From CBDCMJ01 sp965218875 (lineage in GTDB: Bacteria > Chloroflexota > Dehalococcoidia > Lucifugimonadales > UBA3495), in contig OZ244707.1 in assembly GCA_965218875.1 (NCBI GenBank), positions 1,240,001 to 1,304,000 on the forward strand: 64,000 nucleotides of DNA. Direction: 5' to 3'. Positions 26,350 through 35,302 of the stretch are shown here, in pieces. The notes under the pieces were generated by a model. It made no database searches and was not told where the DNA came from. It saw nothing but the letters and a program-made list of their open reading frames with translations. The translations under genes and the position numbers were made by a program. Position 1 is the stretch's first letter. The number at the start of each line of letters is the position of its first letter.

Positions 26350-28341
26350 ATGGGCAGCAATCGCTGGATGCGCAACGGCTTCGTTTACCTCCTCGTCATC
26401 GTCGGCGTGGTGGTCATCTTCTATACTCTCCTGCCCAGCTTCGGCGGGACTACGGAAGAGCCGTTGACTACGGTCATCTCTATGGCCAAGGCCAACGAGA
26501 TCCGGGAGATCAAGGTGGACGGCGAGAAACTGACCGTCTATCCCAGGACTCCCATCAGGGGCGGGAGCGACCGCTTCGAGAGCCGGATGGGAGATAACAC
26601 CGACGTGGTGTCCCTCCTGGTGGACAACGGCGTGGAAGTGGGGCCTCCCAGCGGGGTCGAGGTGACCTTCAAGGGCTCCGGCGGTCTGCGTAGCTTCTTC
26701 GGATTGTTGCTCAACTTCCTGCCGTTGATCTTCTTTGGCGGCCTCATCCTCTTCATGATGCGGCAGGCCCAGGGGAGCAACAATCAGACCCTGAGCTTTG
26801 GCAAGAGCCGGGCCAGGATGATGCCCTTCAACCGTCCTAGCGTGACTTTTGCCGACGTGGCCGGGGTGGAGGAGGCCAAGCACGAGCTCGAGGAAGTGGT
26901 CGAGTTCCTGAAATTCCCCGAGCGGTTCCTCTCTCTGGGCGCGCGCATTCCCAAGGGATTGCTGCTGGTGGGGCAGCCGGGCACCGGCAAGACCCTGCTG
27001 GCGCGGGCCGTGGCCGGGGAGGCGGGAGTGCCCTTCTTCCACATCAGCGGCAGCGAGTTTGTGGAAATGTTCGTGGGCGTAGGGGCGTCCCGGGTCCGTG
27101 ACCTCTTCGACCAGGCGAAGCGCAACGCGCCCTGCATAGTGTTCGTAGACGAGATTGACGCCGTGGGAAGGCACCGGGGCGCCGGCCTGGGCGGCGGGCA
27201 CGACGAGCGGGAGCAGACGCTCAACCAGATCCTGGTGGAGATGGACGGCTTCGAAACCAACACCAACATTATCGTGCTGGCGGCCACCAACCGTCCCGAT
27301 ATCTTGGACCCCGCCCTCTTGCGCCCAGGACGCTTCGACCGCCGGGTGACGCTTGACTTGCCCGACGTGGTGGGCCGCTCCGCCATTCTGAAAGTCCACT
27401 CGGCCGGTAAACCGCTGGCCCCGGAGGTTGTCCTGGACACCCTGGCCAAGGAGACCCCGGGGTTCAGTGGCGCAGACCTATCCAACCTGATCAACGAGGC
27501 GGCCCTGCTGGCGGCCAGGGGCAACAAGAAGGCTATCTACATGGAGGAGTTCGAGGAGGCGGTCGAGCGCATCATCGCCGGCCCCGAACGCAAGAGCAGG
27601 GTTATCAGCGCCAGGGAAAAGGAGATGACCGCCTACCACGAGGCAGGCCACGCTCTGTCGGCCTGGACCCTGCCCCACGCCGACCGGGTGCACAAGATTT
27701 CCATCGTAGCCCGCGGGGCCATGGGCGGCCACACCTCCCTGCTGCCCGAAGAGGACCGGTACCTGTGGACCAGGAACCAGTTCCTGGACATGCTGGTAGT
27801 TACCATGGGAGGACGCGTCGCCGAGCAACTCATCTTCGACGAGGTTACCACCGGGGCCAGCAACGACCTGGAAAGGGCCACCAAGATAGCCCTGAGCATG
27901 ATCAAGCGCTACGGAATGAGCGAAGCGCTGGGGCCCCGCACCTTCGGCAAGCGGGAGGAATTGGTTTTCCTGGGACGCGAGATCAGCGAGGAGCGGGACT
28001 ACGGCGACCGGGTGGCCGAGGAGATAGACTCCGAGGTCAAGGCGATGATCGTCGACGCCTACCGGCGGGCCGAGGAAATCCTGGTTACCAACAAGCCGAG
28101 GCTGGTGCGTCTTGCCGAGTACTTAATCGTCAACGAGACCATATCCGGAGAGAGCCTGGGGTCCCTGTTGAACGACGAGGCGCCAGGGACCGAACCCGCC
28201 GTCCCCGTGACCCCCCCGGAGCCATCCCCCTACGCGCCGAGTGCCTCTCCCCCACACCCGGCGCCGCACCCGGCCTTCTCCGCCTACAGTCCGGGGAGCC
28301 CGGCCCCGATGCCATCGGGAGGCGGCGACACCGACAGCTAG
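26350..28341 (+). CDS. ftsH: ATP-dependent zinc metalloprotease FtsH
   Basis: 663 residues. A membrane-bound hexameric AAA+ protease that degrades misfolded membrane and some regulatory proteins. Two membrane helices (about 10-30 and 115-138) bracket a periplasmic domain. The AAA module has GQPGTGKTLLARAVAGEAG (Walker A with Gln in place of the usual Pro), IVFVDEIDAVGR (Walker B), the pore loop SEFVEMFVGVGASRVRDLF and the SRH NRPDILDPALLRPGRFDR. The zinc site HEAGH is near residue 433, and the third ligand Asp is in TGASNDLERAT. A Pro-rich tail of about 45 residues follows. Its partners hflK and hflC lie 2 kb downstream beyond an insertion element. Confidence 0.97.
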   Translation: MGSNRWMRNGFVYLLVIVGVVVIFYTLLPSFGGTTEEPLTTVISMAKANEIREIKVDGEKLTVYPRTPIRGGSDRFESRMGDNTDVVSLLVDNGVEVGPPSGVEVTFKGSGGLRSFFGLLLNFLPLIFFGGLILFMMRQAQGSNNQTLSFGKSRARMMPFNRPSVTFADVAGVEEAKHELEEVVEFLKFPERFLSLGARIPKGLLLVGQPGTGKTLLARAVAGEAGVPFFHISGSEFVEMFVGVGASRVRDLFDQAKRNAPCIVFVDEIDAVGRHRGAGLGGGHDEREQTLNQILVEMDGFETNTNIIVLAATNRPDILDPALLRPGRFDRRVTLDLPDVVGRSAILKVHSAGKPLAPEVVLDTLAKETPGFSGADLSNLINEAALLAARGNKKAIYMEEFEEAVERIIAGPERKSRVISAREKEMTAYHEAGHALSAWTLPHADRVHKISIVARGAMGGHTSLLPEEDRYLWTRNQFLDMLVVTMGGRVAEQLIFDEVTTGASNDLERATKIALSMIKRYGMSEALGPRTFGKREELVFLGREISEERDYGDRVAEEIDSEVKAMIVDAYRRAEEILVTNKPRLVRLAEYLIVNETISGESLGSLLNDEAPGTEPAVPVTPPEPSPYAPSASPPHPAPHPAFSAYSPGSPAPMPSGGGDTDS

Positions 28342-28489
28342 CCCCGTCGAGCCTGCCTAGCCCCGGTCGCTCTTCCGCTTCAAATCATAGGCGGGAGCAG
28401 AGACCCACCCCGGAACGCCCAAGCCCGCGGCGCTGCCCGCAATCTACGCGGATTGCCCCCATCTAAGATGCGATGCCCTGGGCTCCATC

Positions 28490-28777
28490 CTAAGGTTGCG
28501 ACGCGGCTTCCCCCTGGGCGGCGGCTTGTTCCCCGGACTGGGGCAGTTGACGGTAGTAGACTCCCCACTCTTGCATCAGCTGCTGGATGGCGGGCTGGTC
28601 CAGGGCCACCAGCTCCCGGAAGAATCCGGCCAGCGCGTGGGCCGGCAGGCGCTCCTTGAGGCAGACCCAGCTTCGTTCGGCGGACACGATGTAAATCAGC
28701 CCATGCTGGTGCTCGCACGACGCCTGGATGCGGGTCATCTCGTCGCTCTGCGTTATGGTGAGGCCGGTGTCAACCAT
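28490..28777 (-). CDS. Hypothetical protein, about 95 residues
   Basis: ATG at 28777 with GGAGGAG eight bases upstream makes translation credible. The N-terminal 65 residues have mixed beta/alpha character (IQASCEHQHGLIYIVSAERS, then ERLPAHALAGFFREL) with a Gln/Ala-rich tail. Not recognised. It is convergent with ftsH and lies between ftsH and the insertion element. Confidence 0.55.
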   Translation of the reverse strand: MVDTGLTITQSDEMTRIQASCEHQHGLIYIVSAERSWVCLKERLPAHALAGFFRELVALDQPAIQQLMQEWGVYYRQLPQSGEQAAAQGEAASQP

Positions 28778-29091
28778 CGGTCGTCTCCTCCGCCCGGTTA
28801 ACCTGGGGCAAGTTAAGCTCCATTCCAGAGTCTAACCGCCCGAACGCGCCCTCCGCCAGGGGTCGTGCTCCCCGTTCGCCTCTCCAAACTGGCCGAAAAC
28901 CGGCCTCAGGCAGCCTGGTACGGGCGCGGTCCGAGTATGCCGTGAAGGTTCCCGCCCGCACCGTGGAGGTCCTGATTACGGGGCGTACCCGGTCTATCTG
29001 GGCAATCAGCCCCCCAGGACGATTGCAAAGTCAGAGAAGGAGGTTTATATAAGGCAGGTAAGAGATAGAAGAGATAGGGGAGGGTGAGGAT

Positions 29092-29784
29092 ATGGAGGCG
29101 GCGGAATCTCTGTTCAAGTGCTTGGAGCAAGTGCCGGACCCCAGGAGAGCCAGGGGAGTCCGCCATCCCTTCCAAGCCGTACTGCGTCTGACCCTGCTGG
29201 GGTTGGTCTGTGGTCAGACTACCATGGCCCACATCGCCCACTTCGCCAAGATGCACTGGCCGGGGCTGAGGGAGCCTCTGGGGTTTGTTCGGGACCATCC
29301 GCCCCACGCCACCACCATCTCTCGCACCCTGGCAGGGGTGCCCTATGAGCAGTTGCAGGGAGCCCTGACCGGCTGGGTGTCCCACGTGGTGGCGGAGCAG
29401 GAATTCAATGCCTCGGTGGACGGCAAGTGGGCCAAGCAGTCCGAGGACGCCAACGGGAATCCCCTGGTGATGGTGAACGTGCTGGCCCATGACCTGAAGT
29501 TGTGTTTAGCCCAGTGGCCGGCGTCGAAGAAGCGGTACGAACCTGGGGTGTTGCGGGAACAACTGGGCCGGCTGTTCGGGGACTATCCTGGCCTGCGGCT
29601 GCTGACCATGGACGCCCTGTATGCGGAGCGGGACTTGTGCCGAGCCATAGTCAGCCACCGGCGGGACTATCTGGTGCGAATCAAGGGCAACCAGCCTGAG
29701 GCGCTGGCTGCAATAAAAGACGGGTTTGCCGGGGAGGAACTGGAGGAGCCGCAGGCGGAGACCCTGGAAAAAAAGCGGGTGTGA
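29092..29784 (+). CDS. ISAs1-family transposase, N-terminal frame
   Basis: 230 residues. The start resembles ISAs1 transposases (LEQVPDPRRARGVRHPFQAVL, the DDE_Tnp_1-associated region), followed by NASVDGKWAKQ (first catalytic Asp) and LLTMDALYAERDLC (second Asp). The frame ends at TGA right after GAA AAA AAG CGG GTG. The A AAA AAG heptamer is in frame and is a classical -1 slippage sequence; shifting back one base joins exactly the frame of the next entry, giving a normal-length transposase of about 375 residues. Either programmed frameshifting or a one-base loss in a run of A would explain the split. Confidence 0.9.
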   Translation: MEAAESLFKCLEQVPDPRRARGVRHPFQAVLRLTLLGLVCGQTTMAHIAHFAKMHWPGLREPLGFVRDHPPHATTISRTLAGVPYEQLQGALTGWVSHVVAEQEFNASVDGKWAKQSEDANGNPLVMVNVLAHDLKLCLAQWPASKKRYEPGVLREQLGRLFGDYPGLRLLTMDALYAERDLCRAIVSHRRDYLVRIKGNQPEALAAIKDGFAGEELEEPQAETLEKKRV

Positions 29785-30230
29785 TCGAGCGGCGGCGGAT
29801 CTGGACTGATGACGTACTGGCCGACTACATCCGGGAGGAGTTGGAGTTTCCCGGGGCGAGGCAGGGGGTGATGGTGGAGAAGGAGACGGTGGCTATAGCC
29901 ACCGGGGAGGTAAGCCGGGAGCGCTGGTATCTGCTGACCAGTCTGAGTTCCCGGCAGTGCGGCCCAGCAGAACTGCTCCGGGCGTTCCGCAACCACTGGA
30001 GCGTTGAGAACAGCCTGCATCACGTGAAGGACCGCAGTTGGGATGAGGACGTCCACACACTTCGCCGTCCCGGCCTGGGTGAGATATATGCCACCCTCGT
30101 CAACACCGGGCTGAACGCCCTGCGCCTGGAAGGCTGGTTTCCTTCCCGGATGTCCTTGCCCCTGCGAGCCAAAACCTGCGCCTTTCGCCCAACCCAGACC
30201 ATCAATCGCCTCTACGGACTAGCCTCCTGA
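29781..30230 (+). CDS. ISAs1-family transposase, C-terminal frame
   Basis: 149 residues listed from GTG 29781, but the coding part probably begins by slippage at the A-run just upstream. It contains ERWYLLTSLSS, then RNHWSVENSLHHVKDRSWDED with the catalytic Glu of the DDE triad and the conserved W..EN..H signature, and a C-terminal helix (GEIYATLVNTGLNALR). Overlaps the N-terminal frame by four bases. It ends 16 bases before the right inverted repeat. Confidence 0.88.
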   Translation: MIERRRIWTDDVLADYIREELEFPGARQGVMVEKETVAIATGEVSRERWYLLTSLSSRQCGPAELLRAFRNHWSVENSLHHVKDRSWDEDVHTLRRPGLGEIYATLVNTGLNALRLEGWFPSRMSLPLRAKTCAFRPTQTINRLYGLAS

Positions 30231-30372
30231 CTTTGCAATCGTCCTGATCAGCCCCCCGCAACTTGTGGTTGACGCCTTCGGTTGGTGATAGAATCACTTG
30301 GGCCAACGGCGGCGCGACCCCACGGAGCCAGCGCCTACCCCAACCCATTCATCCGGCTAAGGACGTTGACTT

Positions 30373-31467
30373 ATGTACCCACAGGGCGGACCCAGGCAAC
30401 CGGAGTTCGACTTCGAGCAGATCATCGGCCGCATCAGAAACATGCTCGGTCCCGTTGGCCGCCGGCTGGGCGGCGGCGGCATTGGCCTGTTGGTTGCTGC
30501 CGTTGCCGCTCTGGGTGTTGCCATTTGGCTGGCCACCGGCATCTACACCATCAGCCCTGGCGAGCAAGCGGCGCTCCGGCTGTTCGGCGACGCCCGGGAG
30601 ACCCCGGTGACCGACACCGGGCTCCACTGGTGGTGGCCCAAGTGGGTGGGCAGCAGGGACAAGGTGCTGGCGTCCGAAACCCGGCGTATGGAGTTGGGGT
30701 TCCGGGGCGCCGAGGGTGTCGTCGACGCGGCGGTGCCCGTCGAGGCGCTCATGATCAGCGGAGACTTGAACATCGTGGACGTCCGCATGGTCGTCCAGTA
30801 CAACATTAAAGACCTTACGGCGTTCCTGTTTCGAGTGAACGATCCGGGAGAGTCGGTCCGGGATATTCCCGGGGGCCAGCCCGACGGGAGAACGCTAAAG
30901 GACGCGGCGGAAGCGGCCCTCCGACTGGTGGTGGGCCAAAGCTCCATCGACGACGTTCTTACCCAGCAGAGGGAGCAAGTCCAGGCCGCCACCAAGGACC
31001 GGCTGCAAGAAATATTGGACGGCTACAACACGGGGATCAACATCCTAAACGTGCAGCTGCAGGACGTGAAGGCCCCGGAAGAGGTCCGGGACGCCTTCGA
31101 CGACGTGCTGCGGGCGCGGCAGGAGCGGGACACCAAGATCAACCAGGCCCGGGCCTTTGAAAACGACATCCTGCCCAGGGCGCGTGGTGACGCCGAGCGA
31201 ATCATCAGGGAAGCGGAGGCGTTCGCCGCGGCCCGGGTAGCCAGGGCGGAGGGTGAAGCCGACCGGTTCACCGCCGTGTTGGAAGAGTACGGCAAGTCCG
31301 GAGCGTCCAGGGATGTTACCCGCCAACGCCTGTACCTGGAGGCTATGGAGGAAGTCCTGCCCGGAATTACCAAGATCATCGTCTCGCCTGAGGCCGAATC
31401 GGTGCTGATCCTGGGAGGCGAGCAAGGCCTGACCCCGGTGCCGATTGGCCCCAGTCCCAACCGTTAA
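30373..31467 (+). CDS. hflK: FtsH protease modulator HflK (SPFH/band-7 protein)
   Basis: 364 residues. A Gly-rich N-terminus and one membrane helix (about 36-56, GIGLLVAAVAALGVAIWLAT) precede the SPFH domain, which starts at YTISPGEQAALRLFG. VDVRMVVQYNIKD and NVQLQDVKAPEEV are typical, followed by a long charged helix (QERDTKINQARAFENDILP) that pairs with HflC. HflKC forms a large cage around FtsH and limits its access to membrane substrates. TTGACG and TAGAAT upstream (30269-30294) have only a 14-base gap, so the promoter call is weak; it lies just outside the insertion element. Confidence 0.93.
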   Translation: MYPQGGPRQPEFDFEQIIGRIRNMLGPVGRRLGGGGIGLLVAAVAALGVAIWLATGIYTISPGEQAALRLFGDARETPVTDTGLHWWWPKWVGSRDKVLASETRRMELGFRGAEGVVDAAVPVEALMISGDLNIVDVRMVVQYNIKDLTAFLFRVNDPGESVRDIPGGQPDGRTLKDAAEAALRLVVGQSSIDDVLTQQREQVQAATKDRLQEILDGYNTGINILNVQLQDVKAPEEVRDAFDDVLRARQERDTKINQARAFENDILPRARGDAERIIREAEAFAAARVARAEGEADRFTAVLEEYGKSGASRDVTRQRLYLEAMEEVLPGITKIIVSPEAESVLILGGEQGLTPVPIGPSPNR

Positions 31468-31497
31468 CCCATAGTCTGACCGCTTAGCGAGGCATCC

Positions 31498-32742
31498 ATG
31501 AGAAACCTGATCATCTCCGGCGTCCTGATAATAATAGGCATCGTAGTGCTCAGCCAGACCTGCTACATAGTGGACGAGACTGAGCAGGTGATAATCACCC
31601 GCTTTGGTGACGTCAGAAGCGTGGTAACTGATCCCGGCCTGGGGGCCAAAGTGCCCTTTGTGGACAGCGTAGTGCGCTTCGACCGGCGGCTGCTGCGGAT
31701 TGACGCCGACGCCGAGGCTATGCGCGACGTCGAAAAGCAGGACTTGACCATAGACTCCTACGCCCGATACAAGATCAACGACCCGGTCCAGTTCAGGAAA
31801 ACCTTGATTACCGAGGAGAACGCCGTTAGCAGGTTGGGCGATATCGTCAACTCCACCCTCCGCGAGCGCATTGCCCTGCGGACCCGCTCGGAGATAATCG
31901 GCGCCCGGCCCGTGTTGGACGAGTTCGGCAACCAGGCGGAGGATGAGGAGGGCCTGCCCCTGTTCGAGGGCACCGAGTCCCGAAGCTCGCTGCTGGCGGA
32001 GGTGGGGGAAGGGGTGAGGCTTCGGGTGATAGCCCAAGAGATCACCCGCGAGGTCCCGGTGCCCGTCAATCTGCGGGGAGACGCCACCTTCGACATCTCA
32101 CTGGACCAGTTGGTGCTGGATGCCGACAACTCCGACCTGGACGGCAACCTCAATACCGGGGTTAGCCCAACCGACATCAGAGTGCAGGCCGGCGCGGACG
32201 GCGAGGTGACCGAGGGCTTGGACTTGGTAGTCACGGGTTGGGCCCCGGCTACCAGGACCGCTACCTTCGGCGTGCAGCAGGGAGAGACTCTGGTCGCGGG
32301 GGACACCTTCACCATCCAATACTTCGTGGACCGTGACGAGCCCCTGGGAATCGAAATCGTCGACGTGAGGATCAAGCGGGCGGACTTCCCGGACTCGGTG
32401 ACTCCCAGCATTTTCACCCGTATGCGGGCAGAGCGTAACAGGATCGCGACCAGGTTCCGCGCCGAGGGAGACGAGCAAGACCTGCAAATCCGGGCCGAAG
32501 CCAACAGGCAGCGGGAGGTGATCCTAGCCGATGCGGACAAGAGGTCCAGCGAGCTGAGAGGTGGAGGCGAGGCCAGAGCCATTCAAGTCCTGGCCGAAGC
32601 CATTGAGGAGGACCCGGAGTTCTTCGCCTTCCGGCGCAGCCTGCAGGCGTACCAGAGGATTCTGAACCAGGGGACTACGGTGGTCCTCTCCGCGGACGCC
32701 GACCTGTTCCGGTTCCTGGACAGCCCCACCACCGAGGAGTAG
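31498..32742 (+). CDS. hflC: FtsH protease modulator HflC with an extra internal domain
   Basis: 414 residues against about 330 in enteric HflC. One N-terminal membrane helix, then the SPFH domain (YIVDETEQVIITRFGDVRSV, DLTIDSYARYKINDPVQFRK). After the NSTLRERIALRT helix, about 110-130 residues are inserted (roughly 145-275), including FEGTESRSSLLAEV and a beta-rich stretch ending TFTIQYFVDRDEPLGIEIV, before the family resumes with VDVRIKRADFPDSVTPSIF and the helix ERNRIATRFRAEGDEQDL. Thirty bases after hflK, clearly one operon. Confidence 0.9.
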   Translation: MRNLIISGVLIIIGIVVLSQTCYIVDETEQVIITRFGDVRSVVTDPGLGAKVPFVDSVVRFDRRLLRIDADAEAMRDVEKQDLTIDSYARYKINDPVQFRKTLITEENAVSRLGDIVNSTLRERIALRTRSEIIGARPVLDEFGNQAEDEEGLPLFEGTESRSSLLAEVGEGVRLRVIAQEITREVPVPVNLRGDATFDISLDQLVLDADNSDLDGNLNTGVSPTDIRVQAGADGEVTEGLDLVVTGWAPATRTATFGVQQGETLVAGDTFTIQYFVDRDEPLGIEIVDVRIKRADFPDSVTPSIFTRMRAERNRIATRFRAEGDEQDLQIRAEANRQREVILADADKRSSELRGGGEARAIQVLAEAIEEDPEFFAFRRSLQAYQRILNQGTTVVLSADADLFRFLDSPTTEE

Positions 32743-32915
32743 GAGAGCAGTGCGTCTAACCGGGGGCGCCAGGCCGTCTCTCTGCCCGTCTATCTACGAG
32801 GAAGGGAGAGGCCCCGGCGCCGGAGACCACCTGGCGCGGCCGGCGCCCGAAACCGGGAGTGAGTCATCGGCCCGTCCGAGTCCGCCAGGACCCCTGGTTG
32901 GTTCCCGCGGAGGGG

Positions 32916-33779
32916 TCAGCGGCCGCTCAACCGACGGCCCTCGGACAGTCCCTGCAGGTTCCTCTCCGGCGACGTGATTATTATCTGAAAGCCCTGCTCC
33001 AGACGCATGGGCACTTCCGCGGCGGTGGCCCCGGTGGCGCAGGGCACTCCGGCATTCTTGCAGTCGACGAGGATTTTCAGCAAGTTCTCTTGAACTTCGG
33101 GATGGGCGGAGTTGCCCCGGTGGCCCATCGCCACGGACATGTCTCCGGGGCCGGCCCAGATGGCCCCGATGCCCTTCACTTCCCGCAGTATATCGGGCAG
33201 GTTCTTGACCCCCTCCGGCTCCTCTACTATTCCCATCAGGAGCATATTCCCCTGGGGGTCCAGGGGCCACAGGTCGGCGGCGTCGTAATACTCCTGGGGG
33301 GTGAGGCCCCAGTATCGGGGCGCGATGCGGTACCACCAACCGCGCTCGCCGTTGGGTTCGAAGTCGGCGACACCGGGCACCTGGGGATAGCGGGCCGCGA
33401 CCACGGCCGCCCGGGCGTCCCCGACGTTGTTGAGATGGGGCAGCACCACGCCATAGACCCCGGTGTCCAGCGTTTGCTTCATGACCCACTGGTTCTGTTC
33501 CTTGGTATTGGGCGGTATCCGCACCAGAGGTACCGGGTCGGCCTGCAGGCTGCCGCCTTCGGCCACCTTCTTGCGGCTCAACAGAAACTGGAGCGACGTC
33601 CTGAGGTTGTCCAGGTTGAAGCCCTGGTGCTCCATCTCGATAATCACCATGTCGTAGTCCGAGTCGGCGATGAAGGTCAGGTCGTCCAGGCTGCCGTTCC
33701 AGACCAGGCCGGAGCAGAAGACGGGCTTGCCTTGCTCCAGCAGCTCGATGACCCTGTTGTAGCGGATGTCGGCGGGCAT
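32916..33779 (-). CDS. HpcH/HpaI-family aldolase (2-oxo acid aldolase)
   Basis: 287 residues from ATG 33779 (GGAGGTG seven bases upstream); a longer frame to 33992 is non-coding. Class II aldolases of this family cleave 2-keto-3-deoxy acids with a divalent metal. IIEMEHQGFN near residue 48 replaces the usual D-x-EH motif, retaining Glu and His; GVYGVVLPHLNN, MGIVEEPEGVKNL and AIWAGPGDMSVAMG are the metal and product sites. The end GFQIIITSPERNLQGL is typical. Single minus-strand gene between hflC and sucC. Confidence 0.85.
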   Translation of the reverse strand: MPADIRYNRVIELLEQGKPVFCSGLVWNGSLDDLTFIADSDYDMVIIEMEHQGFNLDNLRTSLQFLLSRKKVAEGGSLQADPVPLVRIPPNTKEQNQWVMKQTLDTGVYGVVLPHLNNVGDARAAVVAARYPQVPGVADFEPNGERGWWYRIAPRYWGLTPQEYYDAADLWPLDPQGNMLLMGIVEEPEGVKNLPDILREVKGIGAIWAGPGDMSVAMGHRGNSAHPEVQENLLKILVDCKNAGVPCATGATAAEVPMRLEQGFQIIITSPERNLQGLSEGRRLSGR

Positions 33780-34094
33780 TCGGCACCTCCATGGCGGCGT
33801 TTGGGGCGCTGTGGGGTAGGCCCAGGGGGGACGCGGTTGGCTGCTGTTGAAACGTTGGGAGTCCCGGCCCGGATTATGCGCCGCGGCGTCCTTGTTGTCC
33901 ACCGGCGCGGGCAAAGCGGCGTTGACGGCAGGTTCAAAATCACCTACATTTGACAAGGCTAATCCCTGACCCCTGTCCCTGTGCCGCCGCAATGCCGCCC
34001 TTCGGGGCGAGCCAGCCTAGTGCGGGCAGGAGCATGCGCTAGACGGCCCGGCTCACGGCACGTTGGGCCGCTCCCAGGGTGTCCTGAGAAGAAG
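33780..34094. other. Intergenic, no gene seen
   Basis: 315 bases between divergent aldolase and sucC; presumably promoters for both. No clear repeat or hairpin noted. Confidence 0.5.
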
Positions 34095-35249
34095 ATGAAG
34101 CTTCACGAGTACCAAGCCAAGGAGCTGTTCAAGCGTTACGGCGTGGCCGTGCCGGAAGGCTCCGTGGCGGCGTCGCCCGCAGAGGCGCGCCTGGCCACCC
34201 AGGAGCGGGGTGGGCGGGCGGTCCTCAAGGCCCAGGTGCACGCCGGGGGCCGGGGCAAGGCGGGCGGGATTCGAGTGGTCCGCTCCCTCGAAGAAGCCGA
34301 AGAAACGGCCCGGTCCATGCTGGAGACGAACCTGGTCACCCACCAAACGGACGAGCGGGGGGCGCCGGTAGCCCGGTTGTTGGTGGAGGAGCTCGCGGAG
34401 ATACGGCAAGAGTCTTACTTGGCCATCACCTTGGATGCGGAGCACCGGGGTCCCGTGGTGCTGGCCAGCGCCAGGGGCGGCGTGGACATCGAGGAGGTGG
34501 CCTCGACGCATCCCCTGGAGGTGCAAGCCGAACCCATCGACCCCCTGCTGGGCCTGGCGCCTTTCCAAGCCCGGCGGTTGTCCAGGGCCTTGGGACTGGG
34601 CCCTGACTCCGCCTCGGCCGCCGGCGCAGTTGTTGAAGCGCTGTACCGGCTTTTCCTGGACAATGACTGCTCCCTGGTGGAAGTCAATCCCCTGGCGGTC
34701 CTGGGAGACGGCCGCCTGGTGGCGCTGGACGCCAAGGTTATCGTGGAAGACGACTCCCTGTTCCGCCACCCGGGGCTCCGGGACCTGCGCGACCCGCAGC
34801 AGGAGGATGAATTGGAGGCCAGGGCCTCCGACCTGGACATCTCCTACGTGAACTTGGACGGAGACGTGGGCTGCCTGGTAAACGGGGCCGGTCTGGCCAT
34901 GGCCACCCTGGACGCCGCCCGGGAGGCCGGAGCGTCCCCCGCCAATTTCCTGGACGTCGGCGGCGGAGCATCCGACGACAAGGTCGCCAGCGCCGTGGAG
35001 ATCATTCTGTCCGACCCGAAAGTGAACAGCGTTCTGGTCAACGTCTTCGGGGGCATACTTCGCTGCGACATCGCCGCCCGGGGAATAGTCGCCGCGTACC
35101 GCAACAAGGAATCCACCAAGCCGATGGTGGTGAGGATGTTGGGCACCAACGTGGAGGAGGGGAAGACCATCCTGCGGGAATCGGAGCTGCCGGTGGTTTT
35201 CGCCGACACCATTGGCGAAGCCGCCCGGCTGGTCCGCGCCCGGGGATAG
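34095..35249 (+). CDS. sucC: Succinate-CoA ligase, beta subunit
   Basis: 384 residues from ATG 34095 (GAGAAG just upstream); the longer frame from 33981 has no family support. The beta subunit binds nucleotide and succinate in the TCA cycle. MKLHEYQAKELFKRYGV is the standard ATP-grasp start; KAQVHAGGRGKAGG binds nucleotide, VEVNPLAVLGDG and ALDAKVIVEDD bind metal, and ANFLDVGGGASDDKVASA plus NVFGGILRCD form the interface with the alpha subunit. The alpha-subunit gene follows after 53 bases. Confidence 0.96.
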   Translation: MKLHEYQAKELFKRYGVAVPEGSVAASPAEARLATQERGGRAVLKAQVHAGGRGKAGGIRVVRSLEEAEETARSMLETNLVTHQTDERGAPVARLLVEELAEIRQESYLAITLDAEHRGPVVLASARGGVDIEEVASTHPLEVQAEPIDPLLGLAPFQARRLSRALGLGPDSASAAGAVVEALYRLFLDNDCSLVEVNPLAVLGDGRLVALDAKVIVEDDSLFRHPGLRDLRDPQQEDELEARASDLDISYVNLDGDVGCLVNGAGLAMATLDAAREAGASPANFLDVGGGASDDKVASAVEIILSDPKVNSVLVNVFGGILRCDIAARGIVAAYRNKESTKPMVVRMLGTNVEEGKTILRESELPVVFADTIGEAARLVRARG

Positions 35250-35302
35250 CGCGGCGCGACGCACGGTCCCCAAGCCGTGTCAACTCGGGAAGAGGCCACT
35301 GA

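Larger units (their letters stand above)
29015..30246 (+). mobile_element. ISAs1-family insertion sequence with intact ends
   Basis: 1232 bp. Terminal inverted repeats CAGGACGATTGCAAAGTCAG at both ends are perfect over 20 bp. A 10-bp direct duplication ATCAGCCCCC flanks it (29005-29014 and 30247-30256), so the insertion is recent. It carries one transposase in two overlapping frames and sits between ftsH and hflK without disrupting either coding region. Confidence 0.95.

Noticed and set aside
30269..30294. TTGACG/TAGAAT as the hflK promoter
   Set aside because: The 14-base spacer is too short for a normal sigma-70 promoter; left as a remark in the hflK entry.
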